NCBI RefSeq assembly: GCF_900007165.1
Contig: NZ_CYGY02000007.1
Location: 29,181-93,180 of the forward strand
Reading direction: 5' to 3'
DNA: 64,000 nt
Source of the DNA: Paraburkholderia piptadeniae
GTDB taxonomy: Bacteria > Pseudomonadota > Gammaproteobacteria > Burkholderiales > Burkholderiaceae
Both the position numbers and the translations under genes were made by a program. The notes beneath the pieces were generated by a model that was given only the letters and a program-made list of their open reading frames with translations, ran no database searches and was not told where the DNA came from. Of the stretch, positions 38,248 to 48,738 are shown piece by piece; within the stretch, counting starts at the first letter, position 1; every line of letters starts with the position of its first letter.

Positions 38248-38700
38248 CTAGTCCCGCTGTTCGTTCGGGAGCGTGCGCTGCGGCACGGAAGCGGCCGTCA
38301 CCGGCGATTCGTTCCTGGCGGGCGTAAACGGACCGAAGAGCCGTACCCGTTCGTCCAGACAGCTAGCAACCACTTCTAATAGACGCTCAGTTGATACCGG
38401 CTTGCGAAGAAATACGTTCCATGGAGGCTCTGCCGGAAGAGGAAGCAACGCAGCCGACAACATCACGACTGGAATGCTATCGGTCGCGGGGCGTGACTTC
38501 AGCCACCGGCAGAATGCGACTCCATCGACGCGCGGCATTATCCAGTCCGTCACAATGAGGTCCGGTCGCTGCTGCATCGCCGTGGCAACGGCTATTTTCC
38601 CGTCGGGCGCACTTAGAACCCGATAGCCTTCTCCTTCAAGCACCGTCCGGAGCGCGAGGAGGAATTTTGTATCGTCGTCGACCAGCAGGATGACAAACAC
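38248..38700 (-). CDS. Single-domain response regulator
   Basis: A 150-residue protein made of one receiver domain: acidic pair in ILLVDDD, phospho-acceptor Asp52 (IVTDWIMPRVDG), Ser/Thr in VVMLSAA and Lys in FLRKPVS. A 30-residue Pro/Arg-rich tail carries no output domain. It could be a phosphate carrier for the hybrid kinases encoded about 2-9 kb away, but no direct linkage is visible. Confidence 0.88.
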   Translation of the reverse strand: MFVILLVDDDTKFLLALRTVLEGEGYRVLSAPDGKIAVATAMQQRPDLIVTDWIMPRVDGVAFCRWLKSRPATDSIPVVMLSAALLPLPAEPPWNVFLRKPVSTERLLEVVASCLDERVRLFGPFTPARNESPVTAASVPQRTLPNEQRD

Positions 38701-39156
38701 GGCACTGTTCCCTGGCTTCCTTCAACAGCTTCATTGAGCATTCCGTATTCCCTTTACTGAAATCCATCGGCGGACAAGGTAAGGCGGCGCAGCCCGAATA
38801 TTTTTTGCCAGATAGCGTAAAAGGTACAAGGCGCACGCCATCCCGGTTTCATGCGCACCACTCTGGGTGCACACACGCACGAGCAGGCCCGACCTTTTGG
38901 CTACGTTATCGGTCGCGAACGTCCGACGGGTTCCTCTTTCTTCTGTTGCTCCTGCTTCCCGACTCGATGCCGGGAAGCAGGAGCCGTGTAAAGGGCGGCA
39001 TCTGAAGCGGGATAACACCTGGTGCAATGGCCGCCGCTTGCTATCTCTTCAACGGCACGTGGGCCGAATATCTGAAGAATGCGAGTAACGGTCCACCTCG
39101 CCATCAGGTGGAAAAATGACTGGCACCGACTTCGTCACGTACGCGTCGAAGACTCG
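38701..39156. other. Intergenic region with long hairpin
   Basis: About 455 bp. Besides the 13-bp-stem hairpin at 38948-38984 I see no supported gene. Frames on both strands (for example minus 38901-39104) lack SD and known motifs. Confidence 0.4.
38948..38984. repeat. Perfect 13-bp inverted repeat
   Basis: GCTCCTGCTTCCC and GGGAAGCAGGAGC flank an 11-nt loop. No T-tract follows on either strand, so it is not a standard terminator. It may be a structured RNA element or an element end. Confidence 0.55.
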
Positions 39157-39594
39157 TCATCTGCCGGTGTGCGGGTGTTGTTCTTCTTTCGGTGCAGTGA
39201 TGGTAGCCGGCGCGCGTTTCCATCTGCCGACAATAGGTACACGTCGCCTATAGAGCGCGTTGCGACGAGGCTTTATTGCGGAGACTGCACGTTGCGAGCG
39301 CCGCTTGCCCGCGAAGCGCAGGATTTCCGTATATGCGTCTGCCAACATCCGCAGGGCTCCGCAGGAGAATGCGAGAAAGAGCGCGCCGGCAATGACGGCG
39401 TAGGACGTAATGGCGGCAACAGCGAAGCTCGTGCTCGACTGGTTCTCGAGATGTACATACCAGACATCCGGCAGATGCACGAGCATCCAGCCAGCGCCTG
39501 CGGCAATCGCCGACCAGAGGAAAAATACCGCCACGCAAACAGAGATGTTGCCGACCAGGCAGAGCGCTCGCCAGGTGGCCGAAATGACCTTCAT
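39157..39594 (-). CDS. Hypothetical membrane protein
   Basis: A 145-residue protein with two clear hydrophobic helices (LVGNISVCVAVFFLWSAIAA and FAVAAITSYAVIAGALFLAF) and a strongly basic C-terminal tail (RRSQRAVSAIKPRRNALYRR). ATG 39594 is chosen because GGAG lies 7 nt upstream; the frame before it is non-coding in character. Family and function unknown. Confidence 0.6.
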   Translation of the reverse strand: MKVISATWRALCLVGNISVCVAVFFLWSAIAAGAGWMLVHLPDVWYVHLENQSSTSFAVAAITSYAVIAGALFLAFSCGALRMLADAYTEILRFAGKRRSQRAVSAIKPRRNALYRRRVPIVGRWKRAPATITAPKEEQHPHTGR

Positions 39595-40325
39595 GATGTA
39601 ACTCCAACGCGATAATAGTCCTGTCCAGGAATAGAAAGGCACTATCCGCCGCTTTACTGCGCTACGGCTGGAGTTACGTGTCTCTTGAGGAGGAAAAGAG
39701 ACGCTCGAAACGCCACGCGGCCACCATCGAATTCGACGCGTCCTGACGGGGTACGGGAAAGCGGGTTTTCCGGGCACCCGCCGCAAAATCGAAGCCGCAT
39801 GTGCCGTGCCCGGTGTTGCCGTGAACTCGCTGTGGCCAGAATCGCGATTGCCACTGCCGGCGTTCGAAACGAGATCGGTGGCGCAGATATGATTGCTGCG
39901 TGTCGCAAGCCGTGGATGATGAACACATCCGGGGCATCACGCTCCTCACGTGCCGCACAGATGAACTTTATTCATTGTGACCTACACGTCGCACGATGTT
40001 GCTGGCCCGGTGGGTGGAGGCCGCCATATAGCCGCGTTGCGGCGAGCAACCGGGCCAACTCCAGCGCGCGTCTATTCCGCTTTGAGTGATGCGTAGGGTG
40101 GCAACGGCCCCCGCGCGATGCGCCGGACGGAATTAGTCAATGCTGGCAATAGTCCTCTGGGATGGAGCGCAATCAGGTTTTATAAGTTCGTCACCACGTC
40201 CACGCAACAAATCGCGCTGGCGTGTCTGGCGATACCAATCTGGCCGCGATGCGGACGAGCCTTCGGACTTCGACTGGTTCGAGGCCTTCGAGCGGCCCAG
40301 TCAAAAGCCAACGAGCGCTCGACAA
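39595..40325. other. Long region without a supported gene
   Basis: About 730 bp. Several overlapping frames of 60-130 codons occur on both strands (for example plus 39685-40089, minus 39654-39926) but none has an SD plus a recognisable product. TGGCCCGGT (40003-40011) and ACCGGGCCA (40049-40057) form an inverted repeat around GC-rich sequence. The stretch may be decayed coding DNA. Confidence 0.4.
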
Positions 40326-41234
40326 TCAACCCGCGCGCGCGAGAAACAGCCGGATTTCGTCTGCGAGCCAGTCGCGCAATGCGCACACCTTGGGGTCGTC
40401 CCGGCTTCCGATGCGATAGACGAGGTCATGGCCGCGCTCGGCCTCGAGGCGAAACTGCGGGAACGGTGCAACCAGACGTCCGGCTGCAATGTCGTCCGCC
40501 ACGATCACGCTGCGTCCCAGCGCCACGCCCTCGCCGCGAATCGCCGCCTCGATGGCCAGGCTCCCATGGCTGTACGCCGAACCGCGATCGCTACGCACGC
40601 TGCTCACCCCCGTCAGCGCGAACCATTGCTCCCAGTTGGCCAGCATGCCGTCCTCGTGCAGCAAGGTACAACCGGCAAGACTCGCCACAGAACACAATCC
40701 CCCCATTTTCTCCCGATAAGCAGGACTGCAAACGGGCGTCACGGTCTCCTCCAGAATCCGCTCGGCGAGGACACGCGGATAGCGGCCGCTCCCATAACGT
40801 ATCGCCACGTCCACCTCTCTGTCGTTGAGATCGACATAGGTGTCGGTCACGTCGAGATGAACGTCGAGTTCCGGGTGCAGCGCCTTCAGCCTATGCAGCC
40901 GTGGCGCGAGCCACTTGTTCGCGAACGAAACGCTGGCGTTGATCTTCAGGCGCGCGACATTGTCATGTGCACGAAGCCGCTCGGCCTCCCTCGTCAGTTC
41001 TCCCAGCGCGCGAGTCACGACCAGCAGAAACTCCGCCCCGGCCTCCGTCAGGATGATCCGCCGGGTCAGGCGTTGAAACAGCGCGACGCCGAGATGGCCT
41101 TCGAGCGTCTTGATATGCCGGCTCACTGCGCCGTGCGTGACGTGCAGTTCCTCCGCCGCCAGCGTCATGCTCAATAGTCGCCCGGTTGCTTCGAAGGCGC
41201 GCAGCGTTTGCAGAGGGGGAAGCCGGTCGAACAT
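40326..41234 (-). CDS. LysR family regulator, GcvA-like
   Basis: A 302-residue LTTR starting MFDRLPPLQTLRAFEATGRL, the N-terminus typical of the GcvA/AmpR branch, with HTH LAAEELHVTHGAVSRHIKTL. ATG 41234 is preferred; a GTG at 41261 lies inside a palindrome at 41245-41263 and is less likely. It is divergent from a membrane-protein gene 242 bp away, a plausible target. Confidence 0.88.
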   Translation of the reverse strand: MFDRLPPLQTLRAFEATGRLLSMTLAAEELHVTHGAVSRHIKTLEGHLGVALFQRLTRRIILTEAGAEFLLVVTRALGELTREAERLRAHDNVARLKINASVSFANKWLAPRLHRLKALHPELDVHLDVTDTYVDLNDREVDVAIRYGSGRYPRVLAERILEETVTPVCSPAYREKMGGLCSVASLAGCTLLHEDGMLANWEQWFALTGVSSVRSDRGSAYSHGSLAIEAAIRGEGVALGRSVIVADDIAAGRLVAPFPQFRLEAERGHDLVYRIGSRDDPKVCALRDWLADEIRLFLARAG

Positions 41235-41244
41235 AAATAGATAT

Positions 41245-41263
41245 GCGTGAGTCTCACTCACGC
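41245..41263. promoter_or_regulatory. Palindromic site upstream of the LysR gene
   Basis: GCGTGAGT-CTC-ACTCACGC, two perfect 8-bp arms around 3 nt, 10 bp upstream of the LysR ATG. Position suggests autoregulation or control of the divergent gene. Confidence 0.55.
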
Positions 41264-41476
41264 ATTATATGACGACAAATGGTTTGTCAGCCGGGGCGGC
41301 TGCCCCCAATATCTACACACAACGGCGGTGGGCGCGCCCTTTGTCTGGATGTGTCGGCTGGCGCGCGTCCGGGTGGGTGATTTCGTTGTCGTCGGAACCA
41401 CGCTCGCTTTGTCCATGCCGTGGATTCGCCCCGCGCGCGGCATCAAAGCCGGCATCCTTTTCATTGTTCGCACATC

Positions 41477-42268
41477 ATGAATCTTCTTGCTTTCAAGCTC
41501 ATCGTTACGCCGCTGTTGCTGTTGGCTGCATCCATGGCCGTTCGCCGCTGGGGCGAGGCGATCGGCGGACTTCTGGTGGCGCTGCCGCTCACGTCGGGGC
41601 CGATCTCGGTTTTCCTGACACTCGAGCATGGATCTGCCTTCGCGGCGCAGGCTACGGCGGGGTCACTAGTCGCGACGGCTGCGCAAGCCGCGTTTTGCCT
41701 CGTCTATTGCAGACTGGCGGCCCAGGGATGGCCTGTGGCCCTCGCCGGCGCTTGCGCGACGTTTTCCATCGTAGCGGGCCTTTTACAGCACGTCGCGCTA
41801 CCGGAAACGGGCCTCTTTCTTGTCGCCGTCCTGGCCGCGATGCTTGCGCTCAACGTTATCCCCAACACGGCAGCCAAAACGGACAGGCTCGATGCGCCGT
41901 GGTGGGATTTGCCGATGCGCATGGCGCTCATTGCCGGCCTCGTCGTCAGCGTGACGTTGACTGCGCCTTACGTCGGCCCTGAAGCGAGCGGCGTGCTCGC
42001 GTCGTTCCCGTTCATGGGGATCATTCTTGCCGTTTTCAGTCACCGCATGATCGGCCATGCAGCCGCGCAGCAAGTGTTGCGCGGCATGGTGGCGGGACTT
42101 CTCGCCTTTGCCGCGTTTTTCTATGTGCTAGGCCTGACGCTGACGCGGTTCAATCTGCTTGCCGCTTACGGTGGCGCGATTTTCTGCACGCTCGCGATAC
42201 AAGCCGTTTCCCTGTACCGGATGCGCGTTCCGGCCGCCGTGCCTACGGAGTCGGCTCAAGCGCGTTGA
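41477..42268 (+). CDS. Hypothetical multi-helix membrane protein
   Basis: A 263-residue protein with about eight hydrophobic helices and little soluble sequence. The N-terminal half has VRRWGEAIGGLLVALPLTSG and the C-terminal half SGVLASFPFMGIILAVFSHR, which look like an internal duplication (G-L-L/A-ALPL versus VLASFPF). No family name can be given; a transporter or exporter role is possible. The divergent LysR gene probably controls it. Confidence 0.75.
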   Translation: MNLLAFKLIVTPLLLLAASMAVRRWGEAIGGLLVALPLTSGPISVFLTLEHGSAFAAQATAGSLVATAAQAAFCLVYCRLAAQGWPVALAGACATFSIVAGLLQHVALPETGLFLVAVLAAMLALNVIPNTAAKTDRLDAPWWDLPMRMALIAGLVVSVTLTAPYVGPEASGVLASFPFMGIILAVFSHRMIGHAAAQQVLRGMVAGLLAFAAFFYVLGLTLTRFNLLAAYGGAIFCTLAIQAVSLYRMRVPAAVPTESAQAR

Positions 42269-42394
42269 ATACCGATGCTCATGCATAAGCGCACCGCACG
42301 ATAACAGGCGGAGTCGGTCGCAACACGCCGCAAGAGCGCACGAGGCCTTTGCGGACGCAGTGATCCAGTTGCCAGCTATCAGAGCAGTTGCGTC

Positions 42395-42565
42395 TCACGC
42401 CCTGAGGAGACACGGCTGATTGTTTCGACTCTGCATTTCGCCCTCGTGCGGCAGGGCCGCGCTCGCACGTTCTTCGAGCCGTCTGAAGTCGACTGGCAAG
42501 CTCGGCTTAACGCCACGCAGACCGTTGAAATAGATTTCATTCTGGTAGTCACCGAATTGATTCAT
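42395..42565 (-). pseudogene. N-terminal remnant of a lactate 2-monooxygenase-like gene
   Basis: From ATG 42565 the product reads MNQFGDYQNEIYFNGLRGVK then PSLPVDFRRLEERASAALPH, matching the start of FMN-dependent alpha-hydroxyacid oxidases of the lactate monooxygenase type (FGDYQNEIYxxGLxG, PxxFxxLExxAxxALP). After ALPHE the similarity ends and a stop follows at 42395, so the catalytic barrel is missing. Confidence 0.55.
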
Positions 42566-42753
42566 CGTCGCCTTGTACGTGCGTGTGATGCACTGCCGTC
42601 GCACACGATGACAACAGGCCCATGAGGATTCAGGTCTTGCCGCAGACGGGCCGCGACGACCTTGTCGTTCCTGACGGGCGGAAACGCGTACTTGCTTCCG
42701 CCCGTGACCCTCTGAATATCTTTGCGAGAATATTCTTTTCCGATTTCGAACAT
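42562..42753 (-). pseudogene. N-terminal fragment of an unnamed YxRxDI-type protein
   Basis: A 63-codon frame begins MFEIGKEYSRKDIQRVTGGS and continues DKVVAARLRQDLNPHGPVVI before a stop. This resembles the first 50 residues of a larger family with conserved IGKxYxRxDI, GGS and LNPxxPxVI, in which a PVFIKR-WEYVGDY segment normally follows. That part is absent and the sequence runs straight into the lactate-monooxygenase remnant, so a deletion junction near 42570 is likely. Confidence 0.45.
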
Positions 42754-42980
42754 GGTTGTTGACTCCAGGGTATGGCGTTACGCAGCTTCGCTGCAACACC
42801 ACCCCGAAGATCCTGGCGAGCCCCTTCTAAAAGCGGTGTAAAGACAGAAGGGTGGCAGGTAAACGCGCCATGTCGATCGCTGCAATTTTTCGCGCACAGG
42901 CGCTTTTTTTACGCCAACTTTATTCGCGTGGAGCTAGGCTAGGTCCATCTCGACTACATTGAAGCGGGTAAATCAACGAT

Positions 42981-43316
42981 ATGGGCTTCGCTCAAGTTCT
43001 CACCCGACACGACACCGTCCCGGACATCCAACCGCGATCGCGCTCCAACGTCGTTCCTCTGCGCGCCCCGCGCGTGCAACTCGAAGTTCTTCTCACCGGC
43101 ACGCGACCCGACAGGCAACGCGCCAATCTCGCAACGCTGTTCCATTCCCCACTCGGCGTCTACGTCTCGCATACCGATGTATCGCGCGACAACGTGTGCG
43201 TGCATTTCAACATTGCACCCGAAGACCTCGACTTCACTCTCCACTCGCTGATCACGACATTGTCCGAAGCGACGATCGGCCGCATCACGCGCCGTGACAT
43301 GCGCAAGGAGGGCTGA
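42981..43316 (+). CDS. Hypothetical protein upstream of dapA-like gene
   Basis: A 111-residue protein without a known name. The second half (VQLEVLLTGTRPDRQRANLA and PEDLDFTLHSLITTLSEATI) alternates strands and helices like a small regulatory fold. Its stop is 1 bp before the next ATG, and the SD of that gene lies inside it, so the two are translated together. It may modulate the aldolase; this is inference. Confidence 0.6.
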   Translation: MGFAQVLTRHDTVPDIQPRSRSNVVPLRAPRVQLEVLLTGTRPDRQRANLATLFHSPLGVYVSHTDVSRDNVCVHFNIAPEDLDFTLHSLITTLSEATIGRITRRDMRKEG

Positions 43317-43317
43317 C

Positions 43318-44202
43318 ATGTATTCGGGGATCTGGCTTCCGCTCGTCACGCCGTTCCGGTCGGGCGAGGTCGATGTGGAAGCGCTTCAGACGCTCACCGA
43401 GCACTACGCGCGCACAGGTATCGCCGGCATCGTCGCGCTCGGCACGACAGGCGAAGGCGCGCTTCTCTCAGAGATCGAGCGCGTGACGGTCCTGCAATCG
43501 ATCGGCGATGTCGTCGCTGGCCGGTTGCCCGTACTCGTCGGCATCGGCGGCTCCGATACCCGCGAGTTCGTGCGAGAAATCCAGCGCTTCGATCGTTGGG
43601 ACGTGGCAGGCTTTCTCGTCTCCGCGCCCGCGTATGTCTGCCCGGATCAGCTGGGCATCGCCCAGCATTTCGAGCGGATTGCGCGCGCAACCGGGCGGCC
43701 CATCGTGCTCTACGACGTGCCTCACCGAACGGGCGTATCGATCGAGCCCGATACGGTTCGCCGGCTCGCGGAATGCGACAACATCGTGGCCATCAAGGCA
43801 TGCGCGAGCCGTCACTTCGACGCGCTTTGCGATCTGCCCATCAACGTGCTGTGCGGTACGGACGAAGCTTTCGTCGACTGTCTCGCGGCGGGCGGGCACG
43901 GCGGCATTCTTGCGAGCGCGCACGTGTGCGCGGATCTGCTCATCGAAGTGCAATCGCTGATGCAGGCGGGCGACGTGGACACGGCACGCCGCATCTTCAG
44001 CCGCCTCAAGCCCGTGATCAAGCTGTTGTTCGCTGCACCCAATCCATCGGCGATCAAGGCGATGCTGTCTCTCGAAGGCCGTATCTCCGACGAAGTGCGG
44101 ATGCCGCTCACGCCGGCCTCAGCCGAACTGGTTGCACAACTGGGAGAAACGTTCTCCGTGCTGCAAGACCTGCGAGCGGAGGTCGCAGCAGCCGTGCAAT
44201 AG
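43318..44202 (+). CDS. dapA: Dihydrodipicolinate synthase family aldolase
   Basis: A 294-residue TIM-barrel aldolase. GTTGEGALLS binds the pyruvate carboxylate, Tyr in IVLYDVPHRTG and the Schiff-base Lys in NIVAIKACA are present. It should condense pyruvate with an aldehyde; in DapA this is aspartate semialdehyde in lysine synthesis. SD AGGAGG precedes ATG 43318. As Burkholderiaceae often hold several DapA homologs, this copy could have a catabolic substrate. Confidence 0.88.
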   Translation: MYSGIWLPLVTPFRSGEVDVEALQTLTEHYARTGIAGIVALGTTGEGALLSEIERVTVLQSIGDVVAGRLPVLVGIGGSDTREFVREIQRFDRWDVAGFLVSAPAYVCPDQLGIAQHFERIARATGRPIVLYDVPHRTGVSIEPDTVRRLAECDNIVAIKACASRHFDALCDLPINVLCGTDEAFVDCLAAGGHGGILASAHVCADLLIEVQSLMQAGDVDTARRIFSRLKPVIKLLFAAPNPSAIKAMLSLEGRISDEVRMPLTPASAELVAQLGETFSVLQDLRAEVAAAVQ

Positions 44203-44371
44203 GTTCGATCGACATCACGCTGCGCGCGCCGGAGCCGGATGCTTCGGATGACGACGCAGCGTTCCGTCGAACGCGCGAGCGATGGCGTGGTTAGCGCGCC
44301 GTCGCAATCCTGTGCGCGACCGACGGGCGCCATACAGATATGTGAACAAACCCTGGTATGTGGGTTTGCGA

Positions 44372-44647
44372 TCAGCCCCGGCATCCCGGATTGCGCTCGT
44401 CGAGCAGGCCATCGCGCCCGTCGAGCAGATAGCGCGCGCGTTCGATGCCTGCACGAAGCGCTTCGGCGCGGGTCGCCCAATACGGGACTGCGCTCCCTGG
44501 CGCGTCGAGTTCCACGCGTCGTCCGTCGCGTTCGACATCGATAGCGGGCAGCCAGTTCTCACCGTCCCGGCTCGTCGCGCCGACCGTCACCGTATAGCCG
44601 TGGTACTCGTGCCATTGATCGTCCGCTGAACTCGTGGATGGGTTCAT
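44372..44647 (-). CDS. Small hypothetical protein, 91 aa
   Basis: A 91-residue acidic cytosolic protein (WHEYHGYTVTVGATSRDG, then a strand-rich part ending in a helix TRAEALRAGIERARYLLD). SD GAGGTG sits 4 nt before ATG 44647. I take it for one of the Burkholderia-restricted small families (possibly DUF6566), but that name is uncertain. Confidence 0.65.
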   Translation of the reverse strand: MNPSTSSADDQWHEYHGYTVTVGATSRDGENWLPAIDVERDGRRVELDAPGSAVPYWATRAEALRAGIERARYLLDGRDGLLDERNPGCRG

Positions 44648-44876
44648 GAGTCACCTCATTTGAAACGAGAGCCTGCAATCGGCGAGCAAGCGGTGTGCCC
44701 CTTGAAAACGTGTCGCGACACTAAGGGTTTGTTAAGGAAACATCGTTAGCCTGTCGCCTTGCGACGCTGGCAGCCCGCCGATTTACGCATTGGTTCGACG
44801 GCAATCGCCGACAGGCAGCGAACGGCTCCAGCGGTTTATCAATCACCATGTCTCAACTGAATGTCACGCTAAAGCC

Positions 44877-45632
44877 ATGGAAAAAGCTAACAACGCCATA
44901 GTCAAGGTTCCCGAAGTCACACTAGCTTTCTGGATCATCAAGATCGCCGCAACCACGCTCGGCGAAACGGGCGGAGATGCCGTCTCGATGTCGATGAATC
45001 TGGGTTATCTGATCGGCACGATCATCTTCGCCGCGGTATTTCTCGTAGCCGTCGTTGCGCAGATGAGATCGGAGCGCTTCAGCCCCGCACTGTATTGGGT
45101 CACGATAATCGCGACCACAACAGTCGGCACGACGCTCGCCGATTTCGTCGATCGATCGCTCGGCATCGGTTATGCGGGAGGCAGCGCGCTGCTCGTGTTC
45201 CTGCTGCTCACATCGCTGTTTATCTGGTATCGCGCAATGGGCTCGGTGTCCGTCACGACGGTATCGTCGAGCAAGGCCGAAGTGTTCTACTGGGTCACAA
45301 TCATGTTTTCGCAGACGCTCGGCACTGCGCTCGGAGACTGGACGGCCGACACGGCGGGCCTCGGCTATTCCGGCGCCGCACTGATCTTCGGCGGATTGCT
45401 GCTCGCGCTCGTCATTGCGTATTACGCAACGGAGATTCCGCGAACGCTGCTCTTCTGGGCCGCGTTCATCCTGACCCGGCCGCTCGGCGCCGTGGTCGGC
45501 GACTTCCTCGACAAGCCGATCGCCAACGGCGGTCTTGCAATGAGCCGGTATAACGCGTCGATTGCGCTCGTCGCGTTCATTCTGGTCTGCGGGTCCGTGT
45601 TCAGGCAACGGCCCGCCGAGGCATCGCACTAG
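44877..45632 (+). CDS. COG4705-type membrane protein
   Basis: A 251-residue protein with about eight hydrophobic helices and an internal repeat: FWIIKIAATTLGETGGDAVS near the start, YWVTIIATTTVGTTLADF in the middle, YWVTIMFSQTLGTALGDW and FILTRPLGAVVGDFLDKP later. This fourfold (T-T-x-G-x-T-x-GD) pattern is that of the COG4705 uncharacterised membrane-anchored family. ATG 44877 is preferred over frames starting at 44790. It converges on hmp across a 9-bp-stem inverted repeat. Confidence 0.8.
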   Translation: MEKANNAIVKVPEVTLAFWIIKIAATTLGETGGDAVSMSMNLGYLIGTIIFAAVFLVAVVAQMRSERFSPALYWVTIIATTTVGTTLADFVDRSLGIGYAGGSALLVFLLLTSLFIWYRAMGSVSVTTVSSSKAEVFYWVTIMFSQTLGTALGDWTADTAGLGYSGAALIFGGLLLALVIAYYATEIPRTLLFWAAFILTRPLGAVVGDFLDKPIANGGLAMSRYNASIALVAFILVCGSVFRQRPAEASH

Positions 45633-45640
45633 CTGGCAAT

Positions 45641-45676
45641 TCATCGCGCGACGCGACGTTCGTCACGCCGCGCGAT
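45641..45676. terminator. Inverted repeat between convergent genes
   Basis: CATCGCGCG and CGCGCGATG flank an 18-nt loop between the COG4705 gene and hmp. There is no strong T-tract; candidate bidirectional terminator. Confidence 0.4.
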
Positions 45677-45712
45677 GGGTAACGCGTCATCGCTGCCGAT
45701 GCTCGATGCGAT

Positions 45713-47068
<1,356 letters not shown>

Positions 47069-47175
47069 CTATCAAGTTTTCAATTAAGCGCCCGTTAACA
47101 AAGCCGCGGCCATACGTTGCTGCCTCTCGCGCTCGTGACGAGCCAGATTCACGGCTCATTTTCGAAAAGACAACC

Positions 47176-48738
47176 ATGAAATTGAAAGATCTGCCCGTGC
47201 GAACGGGTTTTATCGCAGTGCTCGCGCTGTTCGGGACGCTGGTTCTGGCGACCGCGTTGTTCGGTATCTATTCTCTGACGAGGACCAATGCGCTGTCCGA
47301 GCAGACCAATACCCTCAACGCCGAAACCGTCGACCTCAAGGATGTATATATCAACAATCTGAAGACCCGTAGCGCACTGAGCCGCGCCTACATCGCGCTT
47401 TCTGCGAATCCTGCGGACAAGGATACTGCCGTCGCGGCGGCGCAAGGCTACTACGACGTGGCGAAGAAGGCTTTCAGCGCCTTCGAGGCCATCCCCAAGG
47501 AGACGGCCGATCAGCAGCAGGCGGCCAATCGCGTGGCCGACGCGTTTCATACGCACGCGAATGCGATCGATCAGCTCTTCAGCGCGATCGGCAAGAACGA
47601 CGTGACGGCGTATGCGCAGACGAACGAAGGGCCCATGACCAGCACGAGCGCGGCGTTCGGCAAATCGGCGGACGCGTTCTTCACGGTGGCCTCACGTGAA
47701 TCGGCGCAGTTGCAGAATGCCAAGGCACAGAACGCAACCCTGCTGAAAGGTGTCGCCGTCGGCCTGCTGATACTGTCGTGCACGCTGATCGTGCTCGTCT
47801 ACTACGCGCTCGATCACACCGTCGTCCTTCCGCTGAGAGAAGCGATGAACGTGCTCGCGCACGTGTCGCGCGGCGACCTGACCGTTGCGATTCGCCATGA
47901 ATCGACCAACGAGATCGGCAAGCTCTTCGAGTCGATGCGGGAAATGAAGCGCAGCCTGGGCGGCATCGTGCAGGCCGTGCATGGAGGCACCGACACCATT
48001 GCGACGGGCGTTCATCAGATGGCGAGCGGCAATACGGACCTGTCCCAGCGTACCGAGGAACAGGCCGCCGCGTTGCAGGAAACCGCCTCGTCGATGGAGC
48101 AGTTGACGGACACCGTCCGCCAGAACGCGGACAACGCGAAGCAGGCGACGCAGCTCGTCAGGAGCACCGCGCTCGTCACGGAACAGGGCAATCGCGCGGC
48201 CCATGACGTCGTGCTGACGATGCAAGGGCTGTCGGATCTGTCGGGCAAGATCGCGGACATTACGAACGTGATCGAAGGCATCGCGTTCCAGACTAATATC
48301 CTGTCGCTCAATGCAGCCGTGGAGGCCGCGCGCGCCGGTGAAGAAGGGCGCGGCTTCGCCGTGGTCGCGAGCGAAGTCCGTTCGCTCGCCCAGCGTAGCG
48401 CCGGTGCAGCGAAGGAAATCAAGGAGCGCATCACCGATTCGCTCGGCCGCGTCGAAGCGGGCACGCAGCAGGCCAGACAGGCAAGCCAGGTGATGGCCGA
48501 TATCCTGACCGCGGTAAACCGGGTCAACGATCTGATGGGCGAAATCGCCGCTGCTTCCGAAGCGCAATCGTCGGGCATCGAGCAGGTCAACCGCGCGATC
48601 GCGCAGATGGATCAGGTGACGCAGCAAAACGCCGCACTCGTCGAGCAGGCTTCGGCAGCCGCGCTCGCGCTCGATGAACAGACGGTTTCGCTGAAAAGTT
48701 CGGTGTCGGTATTTCGCGTCGAAGTCGCGCGAACCTGA
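47176..48738 (+). CDS. Methyl-accepting chemotaxis protein
   Basis: A 520-residue chemoreceptor. Helix TM1 (GFIAVLALFGTLVLATALFG), a periplasmic four-helix-bundle sensor (about 35-190), TM2 (VAVGLLILSCTLIVLVYYAL), HAMP (about 213-265) and a signalling domain with the hairpin tip NAAVEAARAGEEGRGFAVVA. There is no C-terminal NWETF-like tether, so adaptation must not rely on it. ATG 47176 is chosen; the codons upstream to 47056 are non-coding in character. The ligand is unknown. Confidence 0.92.
   Translation: MKLKDLPVRTGFIAVLALFGTLVLATALFGIYSLTRTNALSEQTNTLNAETVDLKDVYINNLKTRSALSRAYIALSANPADKDTAVAAAQGYYDVAKKAFSAFEAIPKETADQQQAANRVADAFHTHANAIDQLFSAIGKNDVTAYAQTNEGPMTSTSAAFGKSADAFFTVASRESAQLQNAKAQNATLLKGVAVGLLILSCTLIVLVYYALDHTVVLPLREAMNVLAHVSRGDLTVAIRHESTNEIGKLFESMREMKRSLGGIVQAVHGGTDTIATGVHQMASGNTDLSQRTEEQAAALQETASSMEQLTDTVRQNADNAKQATQLVRSTALVTEQGNRAAHDVVLTMQGLSDLSGKIADITNVIEGIAFQTNILSLNAAVEAARAGEEGRGFAVVASEVRSLAQRSAGAAKEIKERITDSLGRVEAGTQQARQASQVMADILTAVNRVNDLMGEIAAASEAQSSGIEQVNRAIAQMDQVTQQNAALVEQASAAALALDEQTVSLKSSVSVFRVEVART

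Noticed and set aside
39079..39615. 178-codon plus-strand frame opposite the two-helix membrane protein
   Set aside because: The minus-strand gene has an SD and real membrane helices; the plus frame has neither.
40140..41177. 345-codon plus-strand frame
   Set aside because: It is antisense to a clear LysR gene and has no motif of its own.
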